From Rhizomys pruinosus (taxonomy: Eukaryota > Chordata > Mammalia > Rodentia > Spalacidae), in the NCBI GenBank assembly GCA_009823505.1, contig VZQC01005092.1, positions 766,721-830,720 of the forward strand: a stretch of 64,000 bases of DNA, read 5' to 3'. Numbering within the stretch: the stretch's first letter is position 1; each line of letters starts with the position of its first letter. Positions 12,030-22,734 of the stretch are shown here, one piece after another. Both the position numbers and the translations under genes were made by a program. Below the pieces are notes generated by a model, which had not been told where the DNA came from, searched no databases, and saw only the letters and a list, made by a program, of their open reading frames with translations.

Positions 12030-12425
12030 TTACAGTTGGAGAGCATCCCTATCATCGTCATATTTCTCCTTGTTTGGGGGGGAGGCAAGAAAGTCTCTCA
12101 TATCAAAAACCTTTGTGGCACCTAAAATGTAAGTTTCATTAGGACTCATTATAAATAGTGTTACAAACTGTGATTTATTATCCCATTTAACTCGGATTGC
12201 ATTACCATTTTTATCAGAGTCTGTAAACCAATGTTGTTTAATATACACATATTTACTTTTACTAAGTCCTAAAACACCATGTATCCTGTAGACAGTGTCT
12301 AGGCAAAACTGGGCACTTGTTGAACTCACGTCAATTAAATATGCATTAATCGAATATACACCCGTGTCCCTCACCCACCCCTTCCCCCTTCCCAATTCAC
12401 CATTTCGGTCCATTTTCAAAGGCAA
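12030..12425 (-). CDS. Unrecognised 131-codon ORF next to an L1-type tail
   Basis: I do not recognise the product. The frame is open from ATG at 12425 to TAA at 12030. The residue mix looks like a real globular protein, with an aromatic and charged core (YVYIKQHWFTDSDKNG), two N-glycosylation-type sequons (NKS, NET) and an acidic C-terminal end (KYDDDRDALQL). There is no obvious signal peptide or membrane segment. The first dozen or so codons (GELGRGKG) are low complexity, so the true protein could start later or be spliced in. It lies about 200 bp upstream, in the same orientation, of the tail at 10681-11840. It could be a retrocopy fragment, an exon, a viral relic or a cargo ORF of the repeat. 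Chance openness is also possible at this length. Confidence 0.4.
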   Translation of the reverse strand: MPLKMDRNGELGRGKGWVRDTGVYSINAYLIDVSSTSAQFCLDTVYRIHGVLGLSKSKYVYIKQHWFTDSDKNGNAIRVKWDNKSQFVTLFIMSPNETYILGATKVFDMRDFLASPPNKEKYDDDRDALQL

Positions 12426-12618
12426 GTGGCTTACCCTCCCTCAGCAGCCATCACATGTCAATAGCTTCTCATAACCCTATGCATATAGGTCCTCAGTTTC
12501 CTTATAGCACCAATGCTCATTCTGCATTTTTTCAGTACACTGACACACTTTACATGTTTCTAGAATTTCAGAGAGGCTTGTGCTGCCACATTATGCTAAT
12601 GGCCATCACAATATATTA
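12426..12618. other. No recognised feature
   Basis: Sequence upstream of the unknown ORF in its orientation. No TATA box, splice site or repeat that I can support. Confidence 0.5.
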
Positions 12619-12630
12619 ACATGAATTTTT

Positions 12631-12860
12631 TAATTTTTAATTTTAATTTAATTTAATTTTATTTATTTTTGTATGTGTATGAATGTACTGTCTGCATGTA
12701 GGTTTGTACACCCATGTTGTGCAATGCCGTGGAAGTCAGAAGAGAGTATTAGATTCCCCTGGAACTGGAGTTAAAGATGGTTCTTAGCCGCCATGTGGGT
12801 GCTGGGGATCGAATCCAATGCTCTGCAAGAGCGGTCCACACTCTCCATCTCTCCAGCCCC
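12631..12860 (-). mobile_element. B2 SINE, short form
   Basis: Poly(T)/(TTTAA)n left end, box B in GGGGATCGAATCC, end CTCCAGCCCC. Lacks the 17-bp duplication. Imperfect target-site duplication ACATGAATTTTT / ACATGAATGTTT at 12619-12630 and 12863-12874. Confidence 0.95.
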
Positions 12861-12959
12861 TGACATGAATGTTTTATAATAGCCTTGTACCCTTCCTATA
12901 AGCCATATGCCTCCGTTTGAACAACTGATCTCTGATTAAGCCTTATGAAAAATTGTACA

Positions 12960-13290
12960 CAGATTTTTGCGTTTGTGCACATGCATGCTTCTCTATGTGC
13001 AGGTGCATGAGTGTGTGTATATGTTTGTCAGTCCATGTGCATGTGTTTGTGTGTGTGTGTGTGTGTGTCTGTGTGTCTGTGTGTCTGTGTGTCTGTGTGT
13101 TTGCCTGCCTGTTTGTGCAGACTATTAAGGGTAAACAAGTCAACTTCAGGTGACATTCCTTGAGCCCCATCCACTTTGTTTACTGAGACAGTATCTCTTT
13201 TTATACTGAAACTCTTAAAATGTGCTATGGTAGTTGGTCTGGCCGTTCTGGCCCAGAAATTCACCTTTTTCCACCATCCAAATGCTAATA
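12960..13290 (-). mobile_element. B4-type SINE with (GT)n
   Basis: (GT)n and (TGTC)n at about 13045-13100 followed by text like the B4 body (GTCAACTTCAGGTGACATTC, then GAGACAGTATCTC). B4 elements commonly carry a CA/GT repeat at this end. Diverged, with fuzzy borders. Confidence 0.6.
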
Positions 13291-13299
13291 TTGCATAGC

Positions 13300-15365
13300 T
13301 GTTAAACTATGTATCACTACACAGATGATTCGGGGGTTTTAATAAACATGTTTCATTATTTCTATTTTTTTTTGTATATCAATGTTTTGCCTGAATGTGT
13401 ATCACTTATGATAGGAATTTATTTGATATATAAAAGCATATATATCAGTGGTAGGTTGAGATATGCATAGATCACCAGTTCCTAAAATGAATGGGTGTTT
13501 TTAGATTAATCATATTTTTCTGAAATAGTCAATCTTAATGCAATTGCATTGTCTTCATGTACAAGCTATGTGGGTTCCTGTGTCTTTCCAGACAGACAGA
13601 ATCAATTCAATACGCATTTGTGGGACACATATTTTGCTACTCTCTAGTAGCCACGGGTTTTTCTCCTGCCTTATCAATTTAAAATGCTTGAAAATAGTCA
13701 CTGAATTGAAAACAGATGCAACCAATGTTTCCACCAGCATACAAAACTAAAAAAAAAAAAAAAAAAAAAAAATATCTTGAACTCTAGGAAGAGTTTAGGG
13801 TTTCTTATGACTGTGACTGTAGGATTTACTGCCTTGAATGTGGGCATTTCCATCCACAAATGAATGGTGACAAGGGTAGCTTCTAATTGCATCCTTCAGT
13901 CTTCCACATTATAATGGTATTGGGTTTAGCATTCTGGGTTATTTGCCTATTCCTCCCCCAAATTATCCTTTCGTTACACCCTAGACAGTGTCCTCACTTT
14001 TCACACTCTTGTTCACTTCCAATCTCTCTTCCCACAAGCCATTTTAACCATATATTTTTTCCATTTCTCATGTCTTCATGTACCCTGGTTTCACATGCAA
14101 TGTTTACCATTCTTTTCTTTAGGTACAATTTATAGAGTTATATTCAATTTTCATACTGTAGAACAAATATCTTCAGTTAAACTGGAATGGTATAGTCACA
14201 GTGATCAATTGTTTATTTCAGAGTCTTCCAAAGTTACAGAAAATAATTCAATACCATAAAATCTTTCCCTCTGAAAGAATGGCTCACCAATGTTCGCTAT
14301 TAGCCCAAGGGTACTCTTTTTACTGAATAAAAACCTCCAGTACCTACAGAAGCAAGGTCTCTAGCTAACTGATCATTCCTCTAAAGCAAGGCTACATTTC
14401 AAATTGCTGTTTTAACAGATGGTTAAGATAAAGAAAAAGGGGGAATAAAAGTTTCATGTGAAACAATTCATTTTTCAAGCACTTTGCTTGCTAAACTTGG
14501 TTTCCTAAGATTGTAGGCCTCCAGGGCGAGAGCGTATTTTCTTAATATCCCTGTGTGAGGCTACGACAAATGATAAATAATAAGTTTCACACATTATAGA
14601 AGCACAGCATATTTCTGAACACGGGTTAAGGTTTGCATCTATAAGCTTGATTTTATCCAAAATACAATCACTAATATACTCATTTTTATTAGATAGCTGG
14701 TAAAAAGAATGTCATGATCTAGGTAAATTTCTATATTTATTAATTCATTAATTTGAAACAACGTGGGAAGATCAAATGCCTTCCCTTTTAAATTCATTAG
14801 ATTAACTTATTTTAAAGAATCCAAACACAATTCTAATTTAAGAGTGTTTTTCTTAGTTATTCTTTAATTAAGTGTCATTAAACATTACTTTATATTACAT
14901 TGTAAGTTTACCTTTTTCTATTCAAAACCTTCAGATTTTTTCAAATGTGTTAAAATAATTTTTAATTTTATCGACAAGTATTTCCAGTATTCCATTGTAA
15001 ACTAATTTAGAAAGTGAGGACTGCAGTTAATTTTGTATCTACAGATATTCCTAACTATTATCTCTCTGCCCCTTTTGTCATATGTGTTGCTAAGCAGTTG
15101 GATGAATAAAATAAAATATTCAGGAGCAAACACATAGCTCTGAGAGTCTCAAAGAACAACTACTCTGACATAAAATAGGATAATTTAAAAGTTTATTAAT
15201 GATTAACCTAATGGTATACTGATTTATTTTGTTCAGAAAATAAATATGTAAGTAAATAGTAATCTACCTTAATTCTGGGCTCTGTTACTTGGCCTTTGGC
15301 TATAAATATCTATCTGCATGTCTGCTAATATATCATTTTCATCATAATCATCATCAATAATCTAT
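13300..15365. other. No recognised gene; one internal poly(A)
   Basis: AT-rich, mostly single-copy DNA. A pure A run at 13749-13771 ends a plus-strand stretch and may mark an unidentified retrocopy. The frame at 13538-13750 that reads into it has no recognisable protein. Confidence 0.5.
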
Positions 15366-15369
15366 TTAT

Positions 15370-15450
15370 TGTTGTAATCCTAGTGATCAAATCTGGAACA
15401 TGCCTGACAAATTTTACACTACTGAGCTACATAACCCTCTAGGTGTTCTT
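15370..15450 (-). mobile_element. tRNA-derived SINE scrap (ID/B4-like)
   Basis: The complement reads like the ID-derived head of rodent SINEs (ACTACTGAGCTACATAACCC in + orientation). Very diverged and short. Confidence 0.4.
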
Positions 15451-15566
15451 TGTGAGTAATTTATTTGATTCATTCTGCCTATTCATGCATGTATAATATA
15501 TCCCATTTAATATTTTTTCAAACTATTTTGCTATATTATGTGTTATTTATTTATTTATTTATTGTT

Positions 15567-15711
15567 TTGCCTTTTTGAGACAGGGTCTCCCTGTAGCCCC
15601 AGCTGTCCTGGAACTCACTCTGTAGACCAGGCTGGCCTTGAACTCACAAAGATCTGCCTGCCTCTGTCTCCTGAGTGCTAGGATTAAAGGCATGTGCCAC
15701 CACACCCAGCT
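15567..15711 (-). mobile_element. B1 SINE
   Basis: Full-length B1 in reverse: GAGACAGGGTCTCCCTGTAG through GGATTAAAGGCATGTGCC to CACCCAGC. Target-site duplication TATATTATGTGTT on both sides (about 15532-15544 and 15712-15724). Confidence 0.96.
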
Positions 15712-15724
15712 TATATTATGTGTT

Positions 15725-15984
15725 TTAAATGTTTGCTTTAAAACCACATAATTTATTACCAGTAAACTGAGTAACAATGAACAGCTAAGTTATTTCAATT
15801 CTCAGGAACAATAATAAAAGTTATCATATAAGACAGATTCAGAACATATTAGGACATATAGTTATCATATATTTTGAGCAATACTAAACAATAATTTACC
15901 CTGAAAGCATACTTCTTGTTGGGTGAAATGAGGGTTGAGAACACTATAAATATGGATCCTTGGAAAGAGCAGGCTGGGCTCAGA
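15725..15984. other. No recognised feature
   Basis: AT-rich DNA before the Anxa7-like segment. The last 30-40 bases may be retrocopied 5'UTR but I cannot confirm it. Confidence 0.5.
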
Positions 15985-16440
15985 ATGTCATACCCAGACC
16001 ATCCCCCTAAAGGCCACCCACCTTCCCCTGACTATCTTCCTGCATGTCAGGAGTCAGCTTTCTTCTCCCCATGCCAGTATTCTTATCCTGCTGGCTTCCC
16101 TCCAGTCCAAGGAGGTGCTTACCCAGAAGCAGCCTGTGATAGCTACCCTGGAGATCCTGGCTACCCTGCACCTGGAATTTATCCAGCCCCTGAGGGCTAT
16201 CCTGTGGCCTGTACAGCCAGGGGAAGCTCCTGCCTACCCTGGAATTCAAGGAATTGGTGCACCACCTGGTGAAACAGGCTTCTCCAGTTATCCACAGCCA
16301 CCTTCAAAGTCTTATGTTAATGTGCTAGCTCTGGACAGAAATATGTTTGACTTTAAAAAGGGCTTTTAACTAAACAAATAATTGATAGTTAAGGTGACCA
16401 TTCTAAATAAAATTTTAAAGTCTCTGATGTATATATAATG
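15985..16440 (+). pseudogene. Anxa7: Anxa7 retrocopy, N-terminal part only
   Basis: From ATG at 15985 the frame matches the Pro/Gly/Tyr-rich N-terminal domain of annexin A7: MSYPDHPPKGHPPSP, then GGAYPEA and PGIYPAPEGYP. A frameshift near 16205-16215 moves the match to another frame (QPGEAPAYPGIQG, then GFSSYPQPPSKSY), ending near 16320. The sequence then leaves the Anxa7 protein. All four annexin repeats, which bind calcium and phospholipid, are missing. A stop follows at about 16367 and an AATAAA at 16407. There are no introns across a region that spans several exons in the parent gene (family knowledge), so this is a processed copy, probably with a large internal deletion. Not expected to make a working annexin. 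Confidence 0.85.
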
Positions 16441-16682
16441 AAGAAAAAAGAAACACAGTTTTTAATGACTAATTTCGCATTTCATATTGAAATAAGGACT
16501 GAAATAAGGACTGAAAGTTATTGATTTTAAATTCAGTCCTGAGGGACAAAGCTCAGATGCCCAATTCAAAAGAGGATCACATAACTCAGTCAGCATGTTT
16601 ACATTACAAACAACTTTTTGGTTGAACGATTAAGTTAAAGCCTTTAGGGAAAATAATGACCCTATCTAAATGTCATTCCTAT
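16441..16682. other. No recognised feature
   Basis: AT-rich sequence between the Anxa7 retrocopy and the solo LTR. Contains a short local duplication, GAAATAAGGACT, at about 16490-16513. Confidence 0.5.
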
Positions 16683-17166
16683 TGTTAGGTTCAAGAATCC
16701 ACACCAGACACAGAAGGATGGAAAACCAAGACTTTATTTAGGGAAAAAGTAAACCAGCATGCCGGGGTGGGAGGAAAAAGGCTCCAACCCTGATAACTTG
16801 GCTCGCAGGACTTTTATACAGGGTCTAGGGGAAGTTTAGCGGGATTTGGGTAACTTCTAGCCTTATTGGATAATAGCAGAGTTACAGCTCATGGTTAGGT
16901 CAGCCCACCTGTCCCCACATACCAAAGGTTATCTTTAGACACAATCTTGGGACCTGAAGGAGGAAATGTTAAGTCAGTCCACCTGTACTCACATATCAAC
17001 AGTTTCAACAGTTATCTTTAGACAAGTTTAAATTTTATTAGCTGTTCTTGAGGCCTCCAGCAACTGACCTTGAGGAATTGAGTTTTTCCCTGAATTGGGC
17101 AGGTTCCAGAAATTGCTTAAAATGGTGGCTATGCTCAAAATGGAGTCAGTGTGGGCCTCTCTTACA
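16683..17166 (-). mobile_element. Solo LTR, about 484 bp
   Basis: Bounded by TGTTAGG and CTTACA, so both strands begin TG and end CA. The minus strand has AATAAAGTCTTGG near its 3' end, a polyadenylation signal in the right place. The flanks share CTAT directly outside both ends; a 4-bp duplication fits a class I (gammaretrovirus-like) integrase. No internal region is attached. The family name is not known to me. Confidence 0.75.
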
Positions 17167-17229
17167 CTATAATCATATAGTTTATTGAGGTGCACAGACT
17201 GATTTCTACACTTTTTCAATTAAAATTAA

Positions 17230-17401
17230 GGCTTTTTTTTTTTTTTTTTTTTTGAGTCTTTTTGAAGACAGGGTCTCCCTGTAGCCCCAGCTGTCTAAAA
17301 CTCACTCTGTATGACACAAGGCCTGGCCTTGAACTCAGAAAGATCCGCCTGCTTCTGCCTCCCAAGTACTAGGATTAAAGGCATGCACCACCACGCCCAG
17401 C
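17230..17401 (-). mobile_element. B1 SINE
   Basis: Poly(T), then the B1 complement to CACGCCCAGC. Flanked by TTAAAATTAAG at 17219-17229 and 17402-17412. Confidence 0.95.
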
Positions 17402-17412
17402 TTAAAATTAAG

Positions 17413-18324
17413 TTTTGAGACAATAAAGACTAGCTGAAATCTTCATTATACTTTTTATGATTCAATTTTTTTTTTTTTTTTTTTTTGTAAGAGCAATTTG
17501 GGGAGACTGAAATGTTTCAAGTGAAATCAGATTTCTCAACAGCCCTATATTGCTCCAAAAAACGTTTTAAAGAAATAGTGTAAACTATTATCTTGATTTG
17601 GAGTAAAAAGATGGGAAATTAGTGCAAGTTTTTCAGCAGATCAGCTTTATTATTTTCTTGTAGACAATCCTTTTAATGGAAATTCTATCACATCTTGCTT
17701 GTGGCTATAATTACTAGATAAATCAGTCTCTTCAAATATCTTCTCAGAAGTTAGGGCTTTCTCTGAGTAACAAATTTTCTCACCTACAACTATTCACTAA
17801 ATTCTATAAAATATTCCTTTCAAATATATTTGGAGTATGACTGCCTGTCATTGCTCTGCCATACTACCAGAGAAGTGTGTCCTATAGCATCTACTCTAGA
17901 AGCCTCGTCACTGCTCATAAATCTGTTCCTGCTTCTGAACCATGGATATAACAGCTTTCTAATGTTGAAAGAGTCTGATTTACTGAATCAAATATCACAT
18001 GAATTTCTATGCTTTTTCAACTTCTAAGCCAAATTATGATATTTTACTATTCTAGAATTATTTTCAATTATTTTCTCCCTTATAGTATGCACAAAGATAC
18101 TTCCTATGGGAGACCAACACTAAGTTTGCAATTTAAAAGTCTTGGAGCACAGTTCCTGAGATGTAATTATTCTACCTAACTACCCAAATTCTCCTTAGCC
18201 AAAACTTGCACTTATTACATGTCTAAATTAAAAAGTCCTCTTGCAATGAATCTTTTCCCCCAAATTCACAATATCATATAGTTAATTTTAGCACTCATCA
18301 CACTAGTCAAGAATCAGTCATTTG
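17413..18324. other. No recognised feature
   Basis: Unique AT-rich DNA with a poly(T) at about 17466-17486. The short frame at 17830-18027 has no family resemblance. Confidence 0.55.
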
Positions 18325-18530
18325 GGGGCTGGGGCAATTGTTCAGTAGTTAAGGGCACCAGCTGTTCTTGCCCAGTACCCATGAGACAGCTAACAACTGT
18401 CCATAACTCCAGTTTCAGGGGAATCTGATGCCTTCTTTTGACTCTGAGACTAATTCACCACACAAGTGCACTTATATACATGCATGCAATACACTCATAC
18501 AATAAGATAGAAATAAATAAAATAAAAAGA
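18325..18530 (+). mobile_element. Old B2/B3-type SINE
   Basis: Begins GGGGGCTGGGGCAATTG and follows the B2 order: AGTTAAGGGCACC, ACAGCTAACAACTG, CCAGTTTCAGGGG, A-rich end. About a fifth of positions differ from the young B2 copies. Confidence 0.75.
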
Positions 18531-18789
18531 ATGAATAATTTATATATTCCCCCATAAAGTATCTGTCCTTTTTGGGTTCTACATTCTTTTCATTCTCTGC
18601 CTCTCTCATCTTTCAAGATTTACCCCGTAGGCTTGTATGTATGTGTACATGTGTGTTCAAATATCTACATTCTTAGTACAATATAAAATACAAAACTTAT
18701 AGTCATATTCTTGAGACACAGTAATTGCTGAGTAGATAAATTGAAAGTAATGACAATTATAGACAAAATATACACAGAAATTAATATTT
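18531..18789. other. No recognised feature
   Basis: AT-rich DNA between the SINE and the L1 3' end. Confidence 0.5.
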
Positions 18790-19966
18790 CTGCATTATAT
18801 TTATTTTTTTCTTAATTTTTTATTATATTTTAAGGGATTCACAATAAAAGAGCACAGTTGTTTTCAGATCACATTGACATTGCTCAGTTTGCCATACAAT
18901 TAGTTAATTGGTGCTAGCATCCACAAATGAAGGATACCATTCGTTGTTTTTCTGGGACTATGTTACTTCACTCAGCATGGTATCTTCTACCTCCAGCCAT
19001 TTACCTCCAAAGCTCATAATGTCATCTTTCCTTACCACTGCAGAGAACTCCATTGTGTAGATGTAAGACATTTTCACTATCCACTCGTCTGTTGAGGGGC
19101 ATTTGGGTTGGTTCCAGCTCCTGGATATTGTGAAGAAAGCTGCAATAAACATGGCTGTGCATGCATCTCTGCAGTGGGGTGAGTGTTGTGGGTACATGCC
19201 CAGGAGTGGTATGGCTCGGTTCGGTGGCAAGTTCATTTCAAGTCTTCCAAGGGTTCTCCACACTGCTTTCCATAGTGGCTGTACCAGTTTACATTCCCAC
19301 CAGCAGTGGATGAGTGTACCTCTTTCCCCACAACCTCTCTAGCACTTGGTATCATTTGTTTTCTTGATCCTAGCCACTCTTATTGGAGTAAGATGATATC
19401 TTAAAGTGGTTTTGATTTGCATTTCCTTAATGATTAATGATGTTGAGCTCTTCTTAAGATGTTTCTCAGCCATCTCTAATTTCTCACTTGTGAAGTCTTT
19501 GTTCAGCTCTTTGCTCCATCTATTGAGTGGGTTAGTTGTTTTCTTTCTTCTTTGTTTTGTGAGTAGTTTATGTATTCTGGATATGCTTTGTCAAATATTT
19601 TTGTGGTGAAGGTTTCCTCCCACTCTGTGGGATTTCTCTTCACTTCCTTGATTGTTTCTTTTGATGTCAGAAGCTTTTGAGTATGAGGTTCCCTTTGTTA
19701 ACTATTGACCTTAATTCTTGAGCAGCTGCTGTCTGATTTAGGAAGTCTTTTCCTACACCTATGTCTTGTAGTCTGCTGCCAACTTTTTCTTCTATTGCCT
19801 TCAGAGTTTAGGGTTTCACGTTGAGGTCTTTAATCCATCTGGAGTTGACTTTTGTACAGGGCAAGAGGTGGGGGTTTAATTTCATTCTTCTACAAGTGGT
19901 TATCCCATTTTGTCAAGGCCACTTGCTGAAGATGCTGTCTTTTTTCCATTGTGTCTTCTTGGCTCC
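18790..19966 (-). mobile_element. L1: 3' end and ORF2 C-terminal half, left part
   Basis: T-rich 3' end, then the complement of the ORF2 C-terminus. Minus-strand reading gives MFIAAFFTISRSWNQPKCPS around 19100-19160 and the KCSTSLIIKEMQ region further on. It is split at 19966 by the MaLR and resumes at 22026. 5'-truncated at about 22240. Confidence 0.93.
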
Positions 19967-20325
19967 TGTATTAGTCACTTTTCTGTTGCTGTGAGAAAAC
20001 ACCATGACCAAGGAACTTATAAAAGGAAGAGTTTATTTGAGCTTATGATGGACGGTTCCAGGGAATTAGAGTCCATTGTGGTGGGAGGCGTGGCAGCTGG
20101 AGCTGGAGTGGCAGGCCGAGGGTCACATCTCACAAAGAGCACAAGAAACAGAGAGAGGGCAACTGTAGACCAGGAGGCTTGTTAAAACTCACTAAGCCTG
20201 CCCCTAACAATGCACTTCCTCTAACACAGCCACACCCTCCAAGACCTCAAAAAACAGCGCCACCAACTGGAGACAAATGTCTGCATACCTAGAGCCTATG
20301 GGGGACACTAATACAAACCACCACA
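19967..20325 (-). repeat. MaLR 3'LTR
   Basis: 359 bp. The minus strand begins TGTGGTGGTTTG and ends CTAATACA. An AATAAA-type signal lies in the complement of TTTATTTGAGC near 20033. I count roughly 20 differences from the other LTR by eye. Confidence 0.92.
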
Positions 20326-20787
20326 TTCCACTCCCTGGCCCCCATAGGCTCCCAACCATATAAAATGCAAAATGCATTTAATCCAACCTTAAAAGTCCCC
20401 ACAGTCTTTACCAGTCTCAATGCCATTCAAAAGTCCACAGTCCAAAGTCTGCTCTGAGACTCAGGCCAATCTCCCAAACTGTAAGCTCCTGTAAAATCAA
20501 AAGACAAATTACATACTCCCAACATACAGTGGAACTGAATACACATTCCCATTCGAAAAGGGAGGAATAGAGGCATAGTGAAGAAATACTGGCCCAAAAC
20601 AAGACCTAAAACCAGCAGGGCAAACGCCAAGTTCAGTAGCTCTATATGCAACTTCTGGGACTTGACTTCCAAAGGGCTTAGATGGCTCAGCTCTTCCAGT
20701 TTTGCTTGCAACATACATCTCTTTCTTAGGCTGGTACCACTCCCGGTATGCAGCTCTCCTTGGCAAATATCTCACAGGTCTGGCATC

Positions 20788-21507
20788 TCAAAAGTCTTCC
20801 TGGGGTCTCCGCTGCCAACCAGGCTTCACAGTCACAGCTTCACACAATGGCCTGTCAGGGCCTTCTTTATTCAGGGACGCCCCTGCTGTACTCTGCCTGA
20901 CATTGGCATCTCTCTGAAACTGTGGAGGAAGAACTAATGACCCCTTCACTCTTTCAAACTTCATGCCTCTAAAGCCAGCACCACGTGAATGAAATTGCAC
21001 AATCTGGCTGCAAGTTCGGGATGGAATCTCTCCCACTTTAACCACATTTGCCATTTTTCTCTGCCCTGGACTTGCTGGAGGATTAGCTGGGTGTGGTCTT
21101 GCCCCGAAGGTACTGATTCTTTTGTTTACTTGTAAATCTCCAGGCCCTTCCTTAAGCACTTTAATCTCCTTATCAAAAGGAAACTCTCCTTCACAAGCCT
21201 TGGCACCACCTTTAATCTTCCTAGTGCAGTTATCAGATCCAAACTGTACATTCTGCATTTCTCTCTGCCCCATCTGATCTTCTTCACTGTAGATCTGCAC
21301 AATATTCACTATTAAAAGCCACACCACCATTTCTACATTAGGCTGTCTTGAAATATCCTCTGCCAAAGACATCAGTCCATTGCTTTTCAACTTAGCATCA
21401 GGCAAGCATTTGGGCTGCCGGCAAACTGCTGCCAGACTCTTTATCAAAATATCCCAGTTGCTGCCTAAGTCTTTATTTTCCCCTGGAACCACATTTTTTG
21501 CAGCCAT
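20788..21507 (-). pseudogene. MaLR internal ORF, 239 codons (gag-like relic)
   Basis: The longest open frame in the window apart from artefacts. It runs from ATG at 21507, 157 bp inside the 5'LTR edge, to a stop at 20788. It starts MAAKNVVPGEN and is rich in Lys and Gln with no transmembrane segment. MaLR internal regions are known to hold only degenerate, mostly non-coding or gag-related sequence, so I treat it as a relic. No zinc knuckle (CCHC) or protease motif is visible. No evidence that it is used by the host. Confidence 0.6.
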
Positions 21508-21663
21508 GCTTTCTTCCAGGCCTCCACTAGAATGGCCCTTTAAGCTCTGCTTACAGTAGTCAACAGCCTTTCCAGCTCAAAGTTCCAAAGTCTTCCACAC
21601 TTCTCCAAACATCCACATGGTCAGTTTCTTCACAGCCAAGACCCCACTCTCAGTACCGATAAC

Positions 21664-22020
21664 TGTATTAGTCACTTTTCTGTTGCTGTGATAAAGCACC
21701 ATGACCAAGGAACTTATAAAAGGAAGAGTTTATTTGAGCTTACGATGGACGTTTCCAGGGAATTAGAGTCCATTGTGGCGGGAGGCGTGGCAGCTGGAGC
21801 TGGAGTGGCAGGCTGAGGGTCACATCTCGCAAAGAGCACAGGAAACAGAGAGAGGGCAACTGTAGACCAGAGGTTTGTTAAAACTCACTAAGCCTGCCAC
21901 TAACAATGCACTTCCTCTAGCACAGCCACACCCTCCAAGACCTCCAAAAACAGTGCTACCAACTGGAGACAAATGTCTGAATACCTAGATCCTATGGGGA
22001 CATTCATTCAAACCACCACA
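21664..22020 (-). repeat. MaLR 5'LTR
   Basis: 357 bp, with the same termini as the 3'LTR. The roughly 6% difference between the pair gives a rough insertion age signal. Confidence 0.92.
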
Positions 22021-22025
22021 GCCCC

Positions 22026-22240
22026 CTTGTCAAATATGAGATGGCTGAAATTGTATGTGCCCAGGTTTGGATCTTCAGTTTTGTTCCATTGGTAAACAGG
22101 TCTGTTTTTGTGCCAATACCAAGCTGTTTTGTATGACTATAGCCCTGTATTATAGTTTGAAGTCTGGTACAGAGATTCCCCCTGTATTGCTCTTTTCACT
22201 CAGGGTCATTTTGGCTATTCGGGGTCTTTTGTTTTTCTAA
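22026..22240 (-). mobile_element. L1 ORF2, part beyond the MaLR
   Basis: Continues the L1 at 18790-19966: removing the provirus and one GCTCC copy rejoins GGCTCC to CTTGTCAAA-type text. Covers an RT-region segment similar to 1530-1690 and 30905-31080. Confidence 0.9.
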
Positions 22241-22259
22241 ATGAAATTATACTTATAAG

Positions 22260-22445
22260 CTGGGAAAGTGGGTAGAAATCCCAGCCCTAGCTGAGGAACT
22301 CTGGGCAGCCATCCATTGGTCACTACCAAAGGAAGAGGCCATTTTCTTTAAGGATGTGAAGGGCTAGAGAATTTTCCCAGGCTCCAAGGGATGGACCCAC
22401 ACCAAAGGACATCTGGTGACACATTTTAACTTGATAGGCCTTAAG
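22260..22445 (+). mobile_element. L1 3'UTR fragment
   Basis: Plus-strand text such as CCAAAGGAAGAGGCCATTTT and GGATGGACCCACACC is characteristic of rodent L1 3'UTRs. Opposite orientation to the L1 beside it. Confidence 0.65.
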
Positions 22446-22452
22446 ATTTTAC

Positions 22453-22461
22453 ATATATCTA

Positions 22462-22502
<41 letters not shown>

Positions 22503-22520
22503 GTCTATCTATATAGATAT
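22453..22520. repeat. (TATC)n microsatellite
   Basis: About 14 TATC units with one TGTC, flanked by ATATAG. The edges TATATCTATATC and TATAGATATATG make it partly self-complementary. Confidence 0.95.
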
Positions 22521-22734
22521 ATGTAATGTGTGTCTAGACTGGATGAGAAAACTTCCTTTTAGTATATGTTGCTTGAAAAGAGAGAATTCTCATAATCCAT
22601 TATAACAGAAAAAAGCTTTGAGTTTCTATATTTTTTTTCAAGAAGTATCTTTGCTGCCTTTCTTGTTGAAGTGATAAAATACTCTGACAATTCTACCCTT
22701 TACCAACTTGTTACCCCAAACATAATTTTTATTA

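Larger units (their letters stand above)
19967..22020 (-). mobile_element. Complete ERVL-MaLR provirus
   Basis: Two LTRs in the same orientation (19967-20325 and 21664-22020) flank 1338 bp. After the minus-strand 5'LTR the internal part opens with TATCGGTACTGAGAGTGGGG, the usual start of MaLR internal regions. A purine-rich tract precedes the 3'LTR. Outside the ends are GCTCC (19962-19966) and GCCCC (22021-22025), a 5-bp target duplication with one change, as expected for ERVL. The host sequence is an L1, so the provirus is younger than it. It has no pol or env, like all MaLRs, and moves only with ERVL help. Confidence 0.93.

Noticed and set aside
12943..13170. His/Thr-rich frame on the minus strand
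   Set aside because: It is the translation of a (GT)n repeat attached to a B4-type SINE.
16115..16369. Novel small Pro-rich protein gene
   Set aside because: It is the second reading frame of the Anxa7 retrocopy after a frameshift.
20788..21507. Host gene on the minus strand
   Set aside because: It lies wholly between two MaLR LTRs, begins just inside the 5'LTR and shows no intron or domain.
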